From JANSYA01 sp965243385 (GTDB lineage: Bacteria; Spirochaetota; Leptospiria; Leptospirales; Leptonemataceae), in contig CBDEUV010000002.1 of the NCBI GenBank assembly GCA_965243385.1, forward strand, positions 62,001 through 126,000: a DNA stretch of 64,000 bases, written 5' to 3'. The position numbers and the translations under genes are program-made. The notes under the pieces are model-generated. The model saw only the letters and a program-made list of their open reading frames with translations, had not been told where the DNA came from and made no database searches. Each line of letters opens with the position of its first letter. Positions within the stretch are counted from its first letter, which is position 1. Shown here piece after piece: positions 1-8,791 of this stretch.

Positions 1-712
1 AAATCAGGGAAAAATGGCCGAGGGTGTTGGTCAGGCCGACGAGGCCGAACCAGCCCCAGGTGGCGAGGTCGGGCGGGGTCTGCCAGGACCAGGGCGCGAC
101 AACGGTCATGACGGCGAAGATGGCGCAGCCGCTCCATAGCAGCGTGGTTTCGGCGGTATCGCGGTGGCTCACGTGGCGCACGAGGATTTGGTATATGCTC
201 CAGAGGGTTACGCCGAGAAGCGGAAGTAGCGTCAGGAGACCGAAACTGCTGAATCCGGGGCGGGCGATGAGCATCATGCCGGTGAAGCCGACGGCGACGG
301 CGGCCCAGCGGTGCCAGCCGACGCGCTCGCGCAGGAACAGCACGGCCAGGACGACGACGACCAGGGGGCTGGCGGCGAGAATGGCGGTGACGTCGCCGAG
401 GGGCAGGAAGCGGAAGGACATGATGAAGACGGTGATCTCGGCGACCAGGATCAGGGAGCGCAGGCCCTGAAGCACGGGGTGGTGGCTGCGCAGGGCCTGG
501 CGGATGCCGCCGTGGCGGGCGACCCAGATCCAGGTGAAGGCGAGCCAGACCCAGGAGCGGACCCAGAGGACCTGCCAGATGGAGTAGGTCTGGGTCAGGT
601 GCTTGCCGATGGCGTCGTTGGAGGCGAACAGGAAGGTCGAGGCGACCATCAAGAGCACGGCGACGATGGGCGCCCGTTCGATGGCGGCGGAACGGGAACC
701 CGGGTCGGTCAC
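1..712 (-). CDS. EamA/DMT-family transporter (3' end outside window)
   Basis: Inner-membrane drug/metabolite transporter superfamily member; the substrate cannot be read from sequence. The reverse-strand frame is open from a GTG at 712 to the window edge, about 237 codons of an expected 290-300. It shows regularly spaced hydrophobic helices and EamA-type phrases such as FASNDAIGKHL near residue 30, PLGDVTAILAASPLVVVVLA and FLRERV. The GTG overlaps the TGA of the preceding MBL gene (GTGA), so it is the last visible gene of the minus-strand cluster. An internal ATG about 20 codons in is an alternative start. The plus-strand frames here are shadows. Confidence 0.83.
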   Translation of the reverse strand, partial: MTDPGSRSAAIERAPIVAVLLMVASTFLFASNDAIGKHLTQTYSIWQVLWVRSWVWLAFTWIWVARHGGIRQALRSHHPVLQGLRSLILVAEITVFIMSFRFLPLGDVTAILAASPLVVVVLAVLFLRERVGWHRWAAVAVGFTGMMLIARPGFSSFGLLTLLPLLGVTLWSIYQILVRHVSHRDTAETTLLWSGCAIFAVMTVVAPWSWQTPPDLATWGWFGLVGLTNTLGHFSLI

Positions 713-1482
713 GCCGGCAGCTCGATGACCAGGCCGTCGTGGGCCGGGGCGACGCCGGGGGGCAACTTGGCGGCGAGCTTGGCGTAGTCGAGGCGGTGGC
801 TCATGTGGGTGAGAAACGCCTGGCGCGGTTTGACGCGGGCGATCCACTCCAGGGTCTGCTCGACGTGGCTGTGGGTGACATGGGGATTTTCGCCGACGCA
901 ATCGACGATCCAGGTGTCGATGCCGGCGAGCGTGGCAAACGCGGCCTCCGGCATGGTCTTAACATCGGTGGAGTAAGCCACTGGCCCGAAACGGAATCCC
1001 AGGGTGGTGCCGCCGGGGCCGTGGTCTTGCTCGAAGGGCACGATATCTAGGCCGCCGATGGTCAGGGGGCCGGTGATGTCGTGCGCGACGAGGCGGGGGC
1101 GGAAACCGGCGTTGCCGGCGCCGTCGGCGAAGACATAGGCAAAGCGATCCTCGAGTTCGGCGCGGGTCGCCGGGTCGGCGTAGACATCGATGGCGCGGCG
1201 CATGACGAAGTTCAGCGACCGCAGGTCGTCGATGCCGTGGACGTGGTCGGCATGGGCGTGGGTGTAGAGCACGCCGTCGAGGTGGGCGACGCGGGCGGCG
1301 AGGAGCTGTTGGCGCAGGTCAGGCGAGGTGTCGACGAGGACGGTGGTGCCGTTGGCCTCGACCAGTATGGAAACGCGGGTGCGGCGGTTGCGCGGGTCGG
1401 CGGGATCGCAGTCGCCCCAGCCGTCGGGGCCGAGCATGGGCACGCCGCCGGAGCTGCCGCACCCGAGGACGGTGATTTTCAC
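709..1482 (-). CDS. MBL-fold metallohydrolase (PhnP-like)
   Basis: Metallo-beta-lactamase-fold hydrolase of 257 aa, probably a cytoplasmic phosphodiesterase related to phosphoribosyl cyclic phosphodiesterase PhnP. It begins VKITVLGCGSSGGVP, carries the metal motif THAHADHVHGIDD, a second ligand region VPFEQDHG, and late histidines in THSHVEQ and LTHMSH. The frame stays open well upstream, but the GTG at 1482 lies six bases past the tatD stop and gives the family's usual N terminus. Genomes of this class often place such a gene after tatD and holB. The exact substrate is unknown. Confidence 0.88.
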   Translation of the reverse strand: MKITVLGCGSSGGVPMLGPDGWGDCDPADPRNRRTRVSILVEANGTTVLVDTSPDLRQQLLAARVAHLDGVLYTHAHADHVHGIDDLRSLNFVMRRAIDVYADPATRAELEDRFAYVFADGAGNAGFRPRLVAHDITGPLTIGGLDIVPFEQDHGPGGTTLGFRFGPVAYSTDVKTMPEAAFATLAGIDTWIVDCVGENPHVTHSHVEQTLEWIARVKPRQAFLTHMSHRLDYAKLAAKLPPGVAPAHDGLVIELPA

Positions 1483-1487
1483 GGGGC

Positions 1488-2309
1488 TCAGGAGACCGCC
1501 GCTGGGGTGCCGGGGGCGCGGGCGCGGGTGAACAGGCGATAGAAGTTGGCGGTGGTGGTGGCGGCGAGGTCGGCGCTGGACAGCCCAACGACGTCGGCCA
1601 AGGCGGCGGCGGTGTGGGCGACGAAGGCGGGCTCGTTGGTTTTGCCGCGGTGGGGCACCGGCGCGAGGTAGGGGGCGTCGGTTTCGACGAGCAACCGGTC
1701 GTGGGGCACGGTGGCGGCGATGGCGCGCAGGTCGTCGGCCTTCTTGAAGGTGAGGATGCCGGACAGGCTGATGTAGAAGCCGAGGTCCAGCGCGGCCTGG
1801 GCGAGGCCAGGGCCGCTGGAGAAGCAGTGCAGGACGCCGGTCAGGGGGTTGGCACCCCCCTCCTCCGCCCCTTGGCCTGCCCCTTCGCGGAGCATGGCGA
1901 TCATGTCGTCGTCGGCGTCGCGGCTGTGGACGATGAGCGGCAGGCCGGTGGCGCGGGCGGCGGCGATGTGGGCGCGGAAACTGGCGGCCTGCTGGGCGCG
2001 GGGGCTGTTGTCGTAGAAATAGTCGAGGCCGGTTTCGCCGATGCCGACGACCTTGGGGTGGCGCGCGAGTTCGATGAGGCGGTCGGGGGCGTCCTGGCCC
2101 TCCTGCTCGGCCTCGTGGGGGTGGACGCCGACGGTGCAATAGACGTGGTCAAAGCGCTCGGCGATGGCACGGGTGCGCTCGAAAGTACTGAGCCGCGTGC
2201 CGATGGTGACCATGGCGGCGACGCCGGCGGTCGCGGCGCGGTCGAGGACGTCGTCGAGTTGGCCGGAAAGCTCCGGGAAATCGAGGTGGCAGTGGGAATC
2301 AACGAGCAT
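1488..2309 (-). CDS. tatD: TatD family metal-dependent hydrolase
   Basis: Amidohydrolase-fold nuclease or deoxyribonuclease of 273 aa, cytoplasmic. Family motifs occur in order: DSHCHLDF at the N terminus (metal ligands), GIGETGLDYF, VHSRDADDD, LHCFSSG and ETDAPYL near the C terminus. Its ATG overlaps the end of holB by 11 bp and its stop lies 6 bp before the MBL gene, so it sits within a tight operon. In many alphaproteobacteria metG lies between holB and tatD; here there is none. TatD proteins are linked to DNA repair and quality control, but the role here is inferred from family only. Confidence 0.93.
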   Translation of the reverse strand: MLVDSHCHLDFPELSGQLDDVLDRAATAGVAAMVTIGTRLSTFERTRAIAERFDHVYCTVGVHPHEAEQEGQDAPDRLIELARHPKVVGIGETGLDYFYDNSPRAQQAASFRAHIAAARATGLPLIVHSRDADDDMIAMLREGAGQGAEEGGANPLTGVLHCFSSGPGLAQAALDLGFYISLSGILTFKKADDLRAIAATVPHDRLLVETDAPYLAPVPHRGKTNEPAFVAHTAAALADVVGLSSADLAATTTANFYRLFTRARAPGTPAAVS

Positions 2310-3354
2310 AAGGCGCGGCGGTCTTGGCGAGGCTGAAGAAGGTCTGCAGGATGACCTGTTTGCGGTCGAGGTTGGCGCGGTCGGCCTGGTCGATCAGGTC
2401 GCGGGTGTTCTCCCACACGTCGAGCCAGGGCTCAAGGCGCGGCGGGTCGCCGAGGAGGCGGCGGTTGAGGTCCGGCAGGGCCTCGGGCGGCGCCGTGGCG
2501 GCGCCGCGGACGAGGTCGCGGAGCCACCATTGCAGCAGATCGACGAAGGTGCGGTAGGCGGGCTCGCCGCGGGCGCCGGCGAAGGTGTCTGCCAGGCCCA
2601 TGACGGCGGGGCCGTCGAAATCGGGCAGACCGGCGAGGAGATCGAGCAACGCGTGATAGACGGCAAGGCCGTCCTGCTCGGCGAGTGCCAGGGCCCGGCC
2701 GGGGCAGCCGTCGGCGAGGCGTGCCAGGGTGTCGGCGGCGGCGGGATCGGCGGCCAAGGGGCCGATGACGACGCGCATTTCCTCGGCGTCGAGGGGATGC
2801 AGGGGCAGATGGCGGCAGCGCGAGCGGATGGTGGGCAGCAAGCGGGCGGGGGCGTGGGCCAGGACCAACAGCAAGGCGCGCCCCGGCGGTTCCTCAAGAA
2901 GCTTCAGTAAGGCATTGGCGGCGCTGACGTTTAGCTCGTCGGCAGTGTCGACGATGGCGACCCGCCAGCCGCCGTGGGACGGGGTTTGGCGGAGAAACGG
3001 GCCCAGGGCGCGGACGTCTTCGATGGTGATTTCGGTGCGCAGGCGGGGGGCGCCGGTGGGCGCCGGGGTGCGGTGGATGTGGCGGCAATCGGGGTGGGCG
3101 CCGGCGTCGATCAGGGCGTTCGCGCCTTGGGGGGCGGCCGTGTCGCCGGCGGCGAGGACGTGGCGGGCAAGCTGCCAGGCCAGGGTCGCCTTGCCGACGC
3201 CGGCGGGGCCGCTGATCAGCCAGGCGTGGGCCAAGCGGCCGCCGGCGTGGGCGTCGAGGAACGCTTGCTTGGCGGCGGCATGGCCGATCAGGGTCGGGGC
3301 GGTGCGCGGGGCCTCGATCGCGGCCGCGAGGGCCGCGCCATCGCTGGTGGTCAT
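2299..3354 (-). CDS. holB: DNA polymerase III delta' subunit
   Basis: Clamp-loader subunit of 351 aa that helps load the beta clamp during replication. It has an AAA+ fold with Walker A SGPAGVGKATLAW near residue 48, a Walker B/sensor region IVDTADELNVSAANALLKLLEEPP, and LPTIRSRCRHLPL (sensor 1 / SRC-type motif). The zinc-module cysteines of the enterobacterial protein are largely absent; only HPDC remains, which is common in divergent delta' proteins. The start overlaps tmk by 4 bp (ATGA) and the stop overlaps tatD, consistent with translational coupling. Confidence 0.92.
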   Translation of the reverse strand: MTTSDGAALAAAIEAPRTAPTLIGHAAAKQAFLDAHAGGRLAHAWLISGPAGVGKATLAWQLARHVLAAGDTAAPQGANALIDAGAHPDCRHIHRTPAPTGAPRLRTEITIEDVRALGPFLRQTPSHGGWRVAIVDTADELNVSAANALLKLLEEPPGRALLLVLAHAPARLLPTIRSRCRHLPLHPLDAEEMRVVIGPLAADPAAADTLARLADGCPGRALALAEQDGLAVYHALLDLLAGLPDFDGPAVMGLADTFAGARGEPAYRTFVDLLQWWLRDLVRGAATAPPEALPDLNRRLLGDPPRLEPWLDVWENTRDLIDQADRANLDRKQVILQTFFSLAKTAAPYAR

Positions 3355-3992
3355 GCCCCTTGGTACTGGCTGGCGAAGCGGGCGTCCACCGCGGCGGTGA
3401 TGGCGGCGGTGACCTGGTCGGGGGACGGGGCGGCGTCGATGAGGACGCAGCGGTCGGGCTCGGCCGCGGCGATGGCGTGGAAGCCGTCGCGGACGCGCTG
3501 GTGGAAGGCAGCGTCCATGCGTTCGTAACGGGTTTCGGCGGTGTCGCGGGTGCCGGTACGGGCGAGGCCGGTTTCGACGGGGAGATCGAGGATCAGCGTC
3601 AGGTCGGGGCGGAAATCGCCGACGGCCAAGGCGTAGAGATCGCGCACGGGCTGGGGGCCGAGGCCGTGGCCGTAGCCCTGGTAGGCAACGGTGGAATCGG
3701 CGAAACGGTCGCAGACGACCCAGGTGCCCGCGTCGAGGGCCGGCCAGACGGTGCGGGCCAGGTGGTCGCGGCGGGCGGCGAAGTGGAGCAGCATCTCCGT
3801 CGTGGCGTCCCAGCGGCCGGGATCGCCCTCGACCAGCAGCGCGCGGATAGCCTCGGCGCCGGGGGCGCCGCCGGGTTCGCGGGTGGTCAGAACGTCAAGG
3901 CCATGGGCCCTAAGGTGGCCGGCGACGGCGGCGATTTGGGTGGATTTGCCGGCGCCCTCCCCGCCCTCCAGGGTGATGAAGCGGCCGGCCAT
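3351..3992 (-). CDS. tmk: Thymidylate kinase
   Basis: Phosphorylates dTMP to dTDP in the cytoplasm for dTTP synthesis; 213 aa, normal family length. The P-loop is EGGEGAGKSTQ at residues 8-18, followed by the TREPGG motif, the DRFADSTVAYQG substrate-binding segment near residue 96 and a LID-type region GTRDTAETRYERMD. It sits 7 bp after the carboxypeptidase stop and overlaps holB by 4 bp, the standard alphaproteobacterial dac-tmk-holB order. Confidence 0.95.
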   Translation of the reverse strand: MAGRFITLEGGEGAGKSTQIAAVAGHLRAHGLDVLTTREPGGAPGAEAIRALLVEGDPGRWDATTEMLLHFAARRDHLARTVWPALDAGTWVVCDRFADSTVAYQGYGHGLGPQPVRDLYALAVGDFRPDLTLILDLPVETGLARTGTRDTAETRYERMDAAFHQRVRDGFHAIAAAEPDRCVLIDAAPSPDQVTAAITAAVDARFASQYQGA

Positions 3993-3999
3993 GGCGGCG

Positions 4000-5136
4000 T
4001 CAGTTGCTGCCGAAGACCAAGTGGCTCAAGGCGCCGGAAATGCGGCCGACAAAGTTGCGCCGATCGACGGCGTTAGCGGCGAACAAGGGCAGTTCGATTG
4101 TATCGACCTCGGGCGCGGTGATGACCAGGTTGGCGATTTGCTGGTCGGCGGCGATGGGGGCCGGCACCGGGCCGTCGTAGACGACGGCGACCTTCATGTC
4201 CTTACGGGCGGCGCGCGGCAGGGTGAGGACCAGGTCGTTTTGCAGGACCAGCGGCACCTCGGTGGCCTCGCCAAGCCAGGTCTGGGCAACGTCGACGGTC
4301 TCGCCGGCGCTGAACATGCGGTAGTTGTCGAATTCGCGGAAGCCCCAGTTGAGGAGCTTCTCGGCCTCCTCGGAACGGTCGCGGACGGATTCGAGGCCGT
4401 TGATGACGAGGTCGAGGCGGCGGCCGTTGCGGTCGGCCGACGCGGTGAGGCCATAGCCGGAGGCCTCGGTATGGCCGGTCTTGAGGCCGTCGGCGCCGAG
4501 TTCCTTGTACAGCAAGGGGTTGCGGTTGCCCTGCTTGATGCCGGCGTAGGTGTAGGTCTTTTCCGCGAACAGGCCGTAGTAGTCGGGGAAGTCCTGGATG
4601 ATGCGCTGGGCGAGGATGACCATGTCGCGGGCGGTGGTGACGTGCTGGGCGTCGGGCCAACCGGTGGAGTTACGGAACACGGTGTCGGCCATGCCGATGT
4701 CGCGGGCGCGCTCGGTCATCAATTCGGCGAACTGTTCCTCGCTGCCGCTGAGGCCCTCGGCGACGACGATGGAGGCGTCGTTGCCGGACTGGATGATGAT
4801 GCCGCGCAGCAGCTCGTCGATGGTGGCGCTGTCGCCGACCTCAACGAACATCTTGGAACCGCCCATGCGCCAAGCTTTTTCGGAGATCTCCAGGGTGTCT
4901 TCCATGGCGAGGCGGTCGTCGCGCAATTGCTCGAAGACCAGGTAGCTGGTCATGATCTTGGTCATCGACGCCGGAAACATCTGGGAATCCGCGTTTTTCT
5001 CGAACAACACCTGGCCGGTTTCGTGGTCGATGAGGATGGCCTGCTTGGCCTTGGTCTCGAATTCGGCAGCGCCGGCCACGGTGGCGGCGGCGACAAATGT
5101 CAGCAGAACGGCAAAGCGGGCGACGAAACGCGGCAT
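4000..5136 (-). CDS. D-alanyl-D-alanine carboxypeptidase (PBP5/6 type)
   Basis: Periplasmic low-molecular-weight PBP that trims the terminal D-Ala of peptidoglycan stem peptides; 378 aa. A Sec signal peptide (residues 1 to about 23, ending AGA-A) precedes the penicilloyl-serine domain with SMTK at 57-60, SGN at 116-118 and KTG at 219-221. A PBP5 C-terminal domain and a terminal amphipathic stretch (LSHLVFG) follow, probably anchoring it to the outer face of the inner membrane. It lies between rlpA and tmk, so cell-wall and replication genes share the cluster. Confidence 0.94.
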   Translation of the reverse strand: MPRFVARFAVLLTFVAAATVAGAAEFETKAKQAILIDHETGQVLFEKNADSQMFPASMTKIMTSYLVFEQLRDDRLAMEDTLEISEKAWRMGGSKMFVEVGDSATIDELLRGIIIQSGNDASIVVAEGLSGSEEQFAELMTERARDIGMADTVFRNSTGWPDAQHVTTARDMVILAQRIIQDFPDYYGLFAEKTYTYAGIKQGNRNPLLYKELGADGLKTGHTEASGYGLTASADRNGRRLDLVINGLESVRDRSEEAEKLLNWGFREFDNYRMFSAGETVDVAQTWLGEATEVPLVLQNDLVLTLPRAARKDMKVAVVYDGPVPAPIAADQQIANLVITAPEVDTIELPLFAANAVDRRNFVGRISGALSHLVFGSN

Positions 5137-5177
5137 GTGCGGGGTCTTTCGTTAGCGGCGCGGTGGCGAGACGCCGA

Positions 5178-6143
5178 TCATTCTATCACCAGGGTGGCGT
5201 CGGTGACGCCGGCGCCGACGAGGCGGTCCAACAGACCGTCGGCGGCGGTGACCGAGGCGACGGGACCGAGGCGGACCCGGTAGATCGGCGCGCCGGAGAC
5301 GCGCAGGCGGGAAATGGCGGTGGCGCCAAAGGCGGAAATGCGGTCGCGCATGCGCAGGGCGTTGCCGAAGTCGCTGAAGGCGCCGGCCTGGACGAAGATG
5401 TCGGCGCCGCCGACGGGGACGGTTTGCACCGATGTCGGCAACACCGGCGCGGTGACCGGCTCACGGCGCGGCGCCGGGTCGGCGGCGGCGACGGCGGGGC
5501 CGGCCTGGTTGGCCGGCTGGCCGGCGATATCGGGCAGTTCCTCGACGGTAACGGCATCGCGGGCGGGGGCGGCGGCGATTTGCACCTGGTCGGCACGGCC
5601 GGCCGGGGAGTTCAAGGCGGCGAGCTTGAGGCGGCGGCTTTCGTCGCCGAGGATCTCGACGCGGACCTTGGCGGTGCCGGCACCACGGAAGCCGAGCTTG
5701 TCGGCGGCGGCGCGGGAGACGTCGATGATGCGGCCGCGGGCAAATGGGCCGCGGTCGTTGACGCGCAACACCAGGCTGCGGCCGTTCTCGAGGTTGGTGA
5801 CGCGGACCGCCGACGGCATGGGCAGCGTCGGGTGGGCGGCGGTCAGGGCGTTCTGGTCGAACCGTTCGCCGTTGGCGGTGCGGCGGCCGTGGAAGCCGGG
5901 GCCGTACCAGGAGGCGACGCCGGTCTGGTTGTAGCTGAAATCCTCGGCCGGATAGTACCAGGTGCCGGCGACCTTGTAGGGCTTGCCGACCTTGTAGGCG
6001 GTCGGCGCCGGGGCCGACGGCGGCACCGCGTTGGGGCTCCGCTGGGCCTGTTTGGCGGCATGGGCGAAGAGCTGGGTCTCGGCACAGGCGGTGAGCGCGA
6101 AGCACAACAAGACAAGCGGCAGCACAAAGCGCGGCGTGCGCAT
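5178..6143 (-). CDS. rlpA: RlpA septal-ring lytic transglycosylase lipoprotein
   Basis: Outer-membrane lipoprotein acting on glycan strands lacking stem peptides at the septum; 321 aa from the chosen ATG. I prefer 6143 to the upstream ATG at 6179 because GGGGGAGG sits just before it and the signal peptide then begins directly, with lipobox LTAC at about residues 19-22. The double-psi barrel spans GVASWYGPGFHGRRTANGE through VNDRGPFARGRIIDVS. A C-terminal SPOR domain (FVQAGAFSDFGNALRMRDR and following) would bind denuded septal peptidoglycan. It is followed by the DD-carboxypeptidase. Confidence 0.92.
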   Translation of the reverse strand: MRTPRFVLPLVLLCFALTACAETQLFAHAAKQAQRSPNAVPPSAPAPTAYKVGKPYKVAGTWYYPAEDFSYNQTGVASWYGPGFHGRRTANGERFDQNALTAAHPTLPMPSAVRVTNLENGRSLVLRVNDRGPFARGRIIDVSRAAADKLGFRGAGTAKVRVEILGDESRRLKLAALNSPAGRADQVQIAAAPARDAVTVEELPDIAGQPANQAGPAVAAADPAPRREPVTAPVLPTSVQTVPVGGADIFVQAGAFSDFGNALRMRDRISAFGATAISRLRVSGAPIYRVRLGPVASVTAADGLLDRLVGAGVTDATLVIE

Positions 6144-6182
6144 CACCCTCCCCCGAGCAGCGGTACGATCGCTCATCATCCC

Positions 6183-7166
6183 CTAACGCCTCGCGATTCG
6201 GTCGGAAAGAATGCCGACGGATGTGGCGAAATAAAGGGAGCGGTTCCACCGTAAGGTGGTGCGGTAGTTGTCGTAGACGACAAAGGCGCGGGCGCGGCTG
6301 TCGTCGGGGAAGACGATGGAGGCGTTGAGGGGGCGGCTCGGCAGGTCGGTGCCGTCGGCGCGGCGGACGCCGAGGGCCTGCCACTCGGGCAGGGTCTTGA
6401 CGACGTCGAGGTCGGCCAAGGCGGGGTCGAAGCCGGCGGGCAAGCGCACTTCGCGGCCCCAAGTGATGTCGTCGCGCCAGCCCTGGGAGGCGAGGAAGTT
6501 GGCGGCGGAGGCGAAGACGTCGGGCAAGGTGGTCCAGATGTCCTTGGCGCCGTCGCCGTCGTGGTCGATGGCGTAGTTGACGAAGCTGGACGGCATGAAC
6601 TGGCTCTGACCCATGGCGCCGGCCCAACTGCCCTTCATGTCGGCGGCGGCAATGTGGCCTTGCTCGAGGATGTCGAGGGCGTGGAGCAGTTCGGCGCGGA
6701 AAAACTCGGACCGGCGGCCGTCGTAGGCCAGGGTCGCGAGGGCGTCGATGACCGGGAATCCGCCGGTGAATCCGCCGAAATTGGTCTCGATGCCCCACAG
6801 GGCGACGATAAACCGGGGCTGGACGCCAAATGTGTTGCCGACCTCCTCGAGCAGCGAACGGTGCTCGGCAAGAAGGCGGCGGCCCTGGTCGATGCGGGCC
6901 TGGCTGACGATGCGCTCGACGTAGGTCTGGAAGGTGAGCGTGCCCTCGGGCTGGCTGCGGTCGAGCTCGATGACGCGGGGGATCGGCGCGACGCCGGCAA
7001 ACGCGGTGTCGAAGGTGGCCGGCGAGACGCCGCGGCCGATGGCTTCGTCGCGGACCCCGGCGGTCCAGGCGGCAAAATTCTGGGTTTGCGCCGTCGCCGC
7101 CGGCATGGCGGCGAGCAGGCCAAGGCCCAGGGCCAAGATTGCACCGCCGATCGGCGTGCTAGACAT
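6183..7166 (-). CDS. MltB-type lytic murein transglycosylase
   Basis: Cleaves the MurNAc-GlcNAc bond to give anhydro products; periplasmic, 327 aa from ATG 7166 (an upstream in-frame ATG at 7235 gives an implausible N terminus, whereas GAGGGGAAGCG precedes 7166). Signal peptide roughly residues 1-26, then an SLT_2 domain with the catalytic glutamate in LWGIETNFGG and the family motif GSWAGAMGQSQFMPSSF. No C-terminal PG_binding_1 domain is present. First gene of the minus-strand cluster; rlpA begins 40 bp downstream. Confidence 0.92.
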   Translation of the reverse strand: MSSTPIGGAILALGLGLLAAMPAATAQTQNFAAWTAGVRDEAIGRGVSPATFDTAFAGVAPIPRVIELDRSQPEGTLTFQTYVERIVSQARIDQGRRLLAEHRSLLEEVGNTFGVQPRFIVALWGIETNFGGFTGGFPVIDALATLAYDGRRSEFFRAELLHALDILEQGHIAAADMKGSWAGAMGQSQFMPSSFVNYAIDHDGDGAKDIWTTLPDVFASAANFLASQGWRDDITWGREVRLPAGFDPALADLDVVKTLPEWQALGVRRADGTDLPSRPLNASIVFPDDSRARAFVVYDNYRTTLRWNRSLYFATSVGILSDRIARR

Positions 7167-7537
7167 CGCTTCCCCTCGCGTGTGTCCGTGTGTTGCGTCT
7201 GGCTCGCGTAATTGGGCCGGTGTGCCATAGAGCATGCCGGCAAGGCAACGACCGGTGCTGTGGATTCATTTGGATCCCCTGCCCTATTGCGCGGTTCGGC
7301 CGTAGTCCAGGCCCCTGGGTACTCGTAAATATTAACAAAACCTTTAACACGTACTGAACTCGCTCCAAAATTGACATGATCAGCGAAGTTGTTACGCGTC
7401 TATTATTCGGCTCGTTCGAGTTCTGCTTATGAACTTAACCACCATGTTTTCTAGTTTTGTCTGAAATTTCGGCGAAAGGCATTCGTCAATATTTCGGGCA
7501 GCGAATTGGGCCTTTGCATATGTGGGGAGAACGCAGG
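7167..7537. promoter_or_regulatory. 371-bp divergent intergenic region
   Basis: No gene seen. This is the promoter region between the leftward mltB-like gene and the rightward peptidoglycan-binding protein, and it is unusually AT-rich for this segment, especially 7325-7460. A TTGACA hexamer lies at about 7370 on the plus strand, but I could not pair it with a well-spaced -10 box, so I do not assign a promoter. Confidence 0.45.
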
Positions 7538-8731
7538 ATGCGATCAATTGTAGCCCCGGCCAGCGACGCGGTGGCCGTCGACGCCCCGGTAGAAATCCCT
7601 TGGGCCGCGATGTCGCGGCGCTGGCGCACGGCGGCCGTGGGCGGTGTTGTCGCCGCCTTGATGACGCTTGGCACGGTGCCGGCGGCGTACGCCGAGGACC
7701 CGCCGGACACGGCAGAGGTCGACGTCGATTTTTCCTGGTTTGTCAATACCTTCCGGTCGGCTTTTGGGACGGATTCCGAGAACGATGCGGGACCTATCGA
7801 GGCCGACTCCGGGGCCAGCGCCATCGCGCCGGCGGCCGGTGACGACGGCGCGGTAACGGACCCGGCGGCGGCCTTGGCGGCCGAGACACCGGCGCCGTTG
7901 GCGCCGGGCCTGGTCGAAGAGGTGCAAATCCTGCTGACGGACTTGGGCTACAACCCGGGCGGCATCGACGGGGTCGTCGGGCCGGCGACCATCGAGGCGC
8001 TGGAGCAGTTCCAACGCAACCAGGGCCTGCCGGTGGACGGCGAGCTGTCGGTGGACTTGCTGAACCAACTGCAAACCATCGTCACGACGGCCGAGGCGCA
8101 AGAAGACGTCGCCGAGGAAGAAATCATCGTCGCTTCCGGTGCGGCCGGCAGCGAAGACGAAACGCCGCTGCTCGACGACGAACCGGAGATCGCTGAATTG
8201 CCGGACGTCGGCCGGTTCGAGGTCGTCGGCGTGCCCCTGGGCATTGGCCTGGGCACAGTGCGGCGGATGCGGCCGTTCGACCAACGGGGCACGCTGATCA
8301 CCGAAGGGGCGATCACGCGGGCGAGCTTCGGGATCGCCGACGGCGACATTCTGCGCAAGCTGGAAGTGACGTTTGGGCCCGATCACCGGGCTGTGTCGGT
8401 GGAATTGGAGCAAGGCAACTTCGCCATCGACGCGATCCCGGAACTGGTGCGCAGCCTGTGCGAAAAGTACGGCGACACCAAGGGGTGCGTGGAGAGCGCG
8501 GCGGACTTCGAGTGCATCTCCGACGCCTGTAAGCGCGGGCTTCTGGCGCACGAAATGCGCTGGCGCGACGACGACGGGCGCGAGCTGACCGCGGCGTTCT
8601 TCACCGGCGGCAGCGAGACCGTGACCCAGGTGATCCTGAGCTTGGTCAACCACGGCGAAATCGAGCGGCTGAACGAACTTGCGGCGCAGGAACCGGTCGA
8701 GCGGCCGGGCGCTGATCGTCTGAAGCTATAG
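7538..8731 (+). CDS. Secreted peptidoglycan-binding domain protein
   Basis: 397 aa from ATG 7538, which has GGGGAGA seven bases upstream; an in-frame ATG at 7610 would start directly at a conventional signal peptide ending AAYA-ED. An acidic Ala/Asp-rich linker follows, then one PG_binding_1 repeat (VQILLTDLGYNPGGIDGVVGPATIEALEQFQ, given in pieces: LGYNPGGIDG, PATIEALEQF) at about residues 130-185. A roughly 190-residue C-terminal region contains four cysteines (SLCEKYG, KGCVES, FECISDACK). I do not recognise that C-terminal domain. Likely periplasmic and tethered to murein. Confidence 0.8.
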   Translation: MRSIVAPASDAVAVDAPVEIPWAAMSRRWRTAAVGGVVAALMTLGTVPAAYAEDPPDTAEVDVDFSWFVNTFRSAFGTDSENDAGPIEADSGASAIAPAAGDDGAVTDPAAALAAETPAPLAPGLVEEVQILLTDLGYNPGGIDGVVGPATIEALEQFQRNQGLPVDGELSVDLLNQLQTIVTTAEAQEDVAEEEIIVASGAAGSEDETPLLDDEPEIAELPDVGRFEVVGVPLGIGLGTVRRMRPFDQRGTLITEGAITRASFGIADGDILRKLEVTFGPDHRAVSVELEQGNFAIDAIPELVRSLCEKYGDTKGCVESAADFECISDACKRGLLAHEMRWRDDDGRELTAAFFTGGSETVTQVILSLVNHGEIERLNELAAQEPVERPGADRLKL

Positions 8732-8756
8732 AGCACCCTGCCCTACCCGCTGGAAA

Positions 8757-8783
8757 GGTGCATCGCGCTGCGCTTGATGCACC
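8757..8783. terminator. Bidirectional hairpin between convergent genes (REP-like)
   Basis: GGTGCATC at 8757-8764 pairs with GATGCACC at 8776-8783, and an inner GCG/CGC extends the stem. There is no T-run on either side. It separates the convergent peptidoglycan-binding and ParB-domain genes, and its flank (CACCCTACGG) resembles short dispersed proteobacterial hairpin elements. Either a terminator or mRNA-stabilising hairpin, or one copy of a REP family. Confidence 0.55.
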
Positions 8784-8791
8784 CTACGGTT

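Noticed and set aside
7365..7400. sigma70 promoter with TTGACA at about 7370
   Set aside because: No -10 hexamer at 16-18 bp spacing; TATTAT lies too far downstream.
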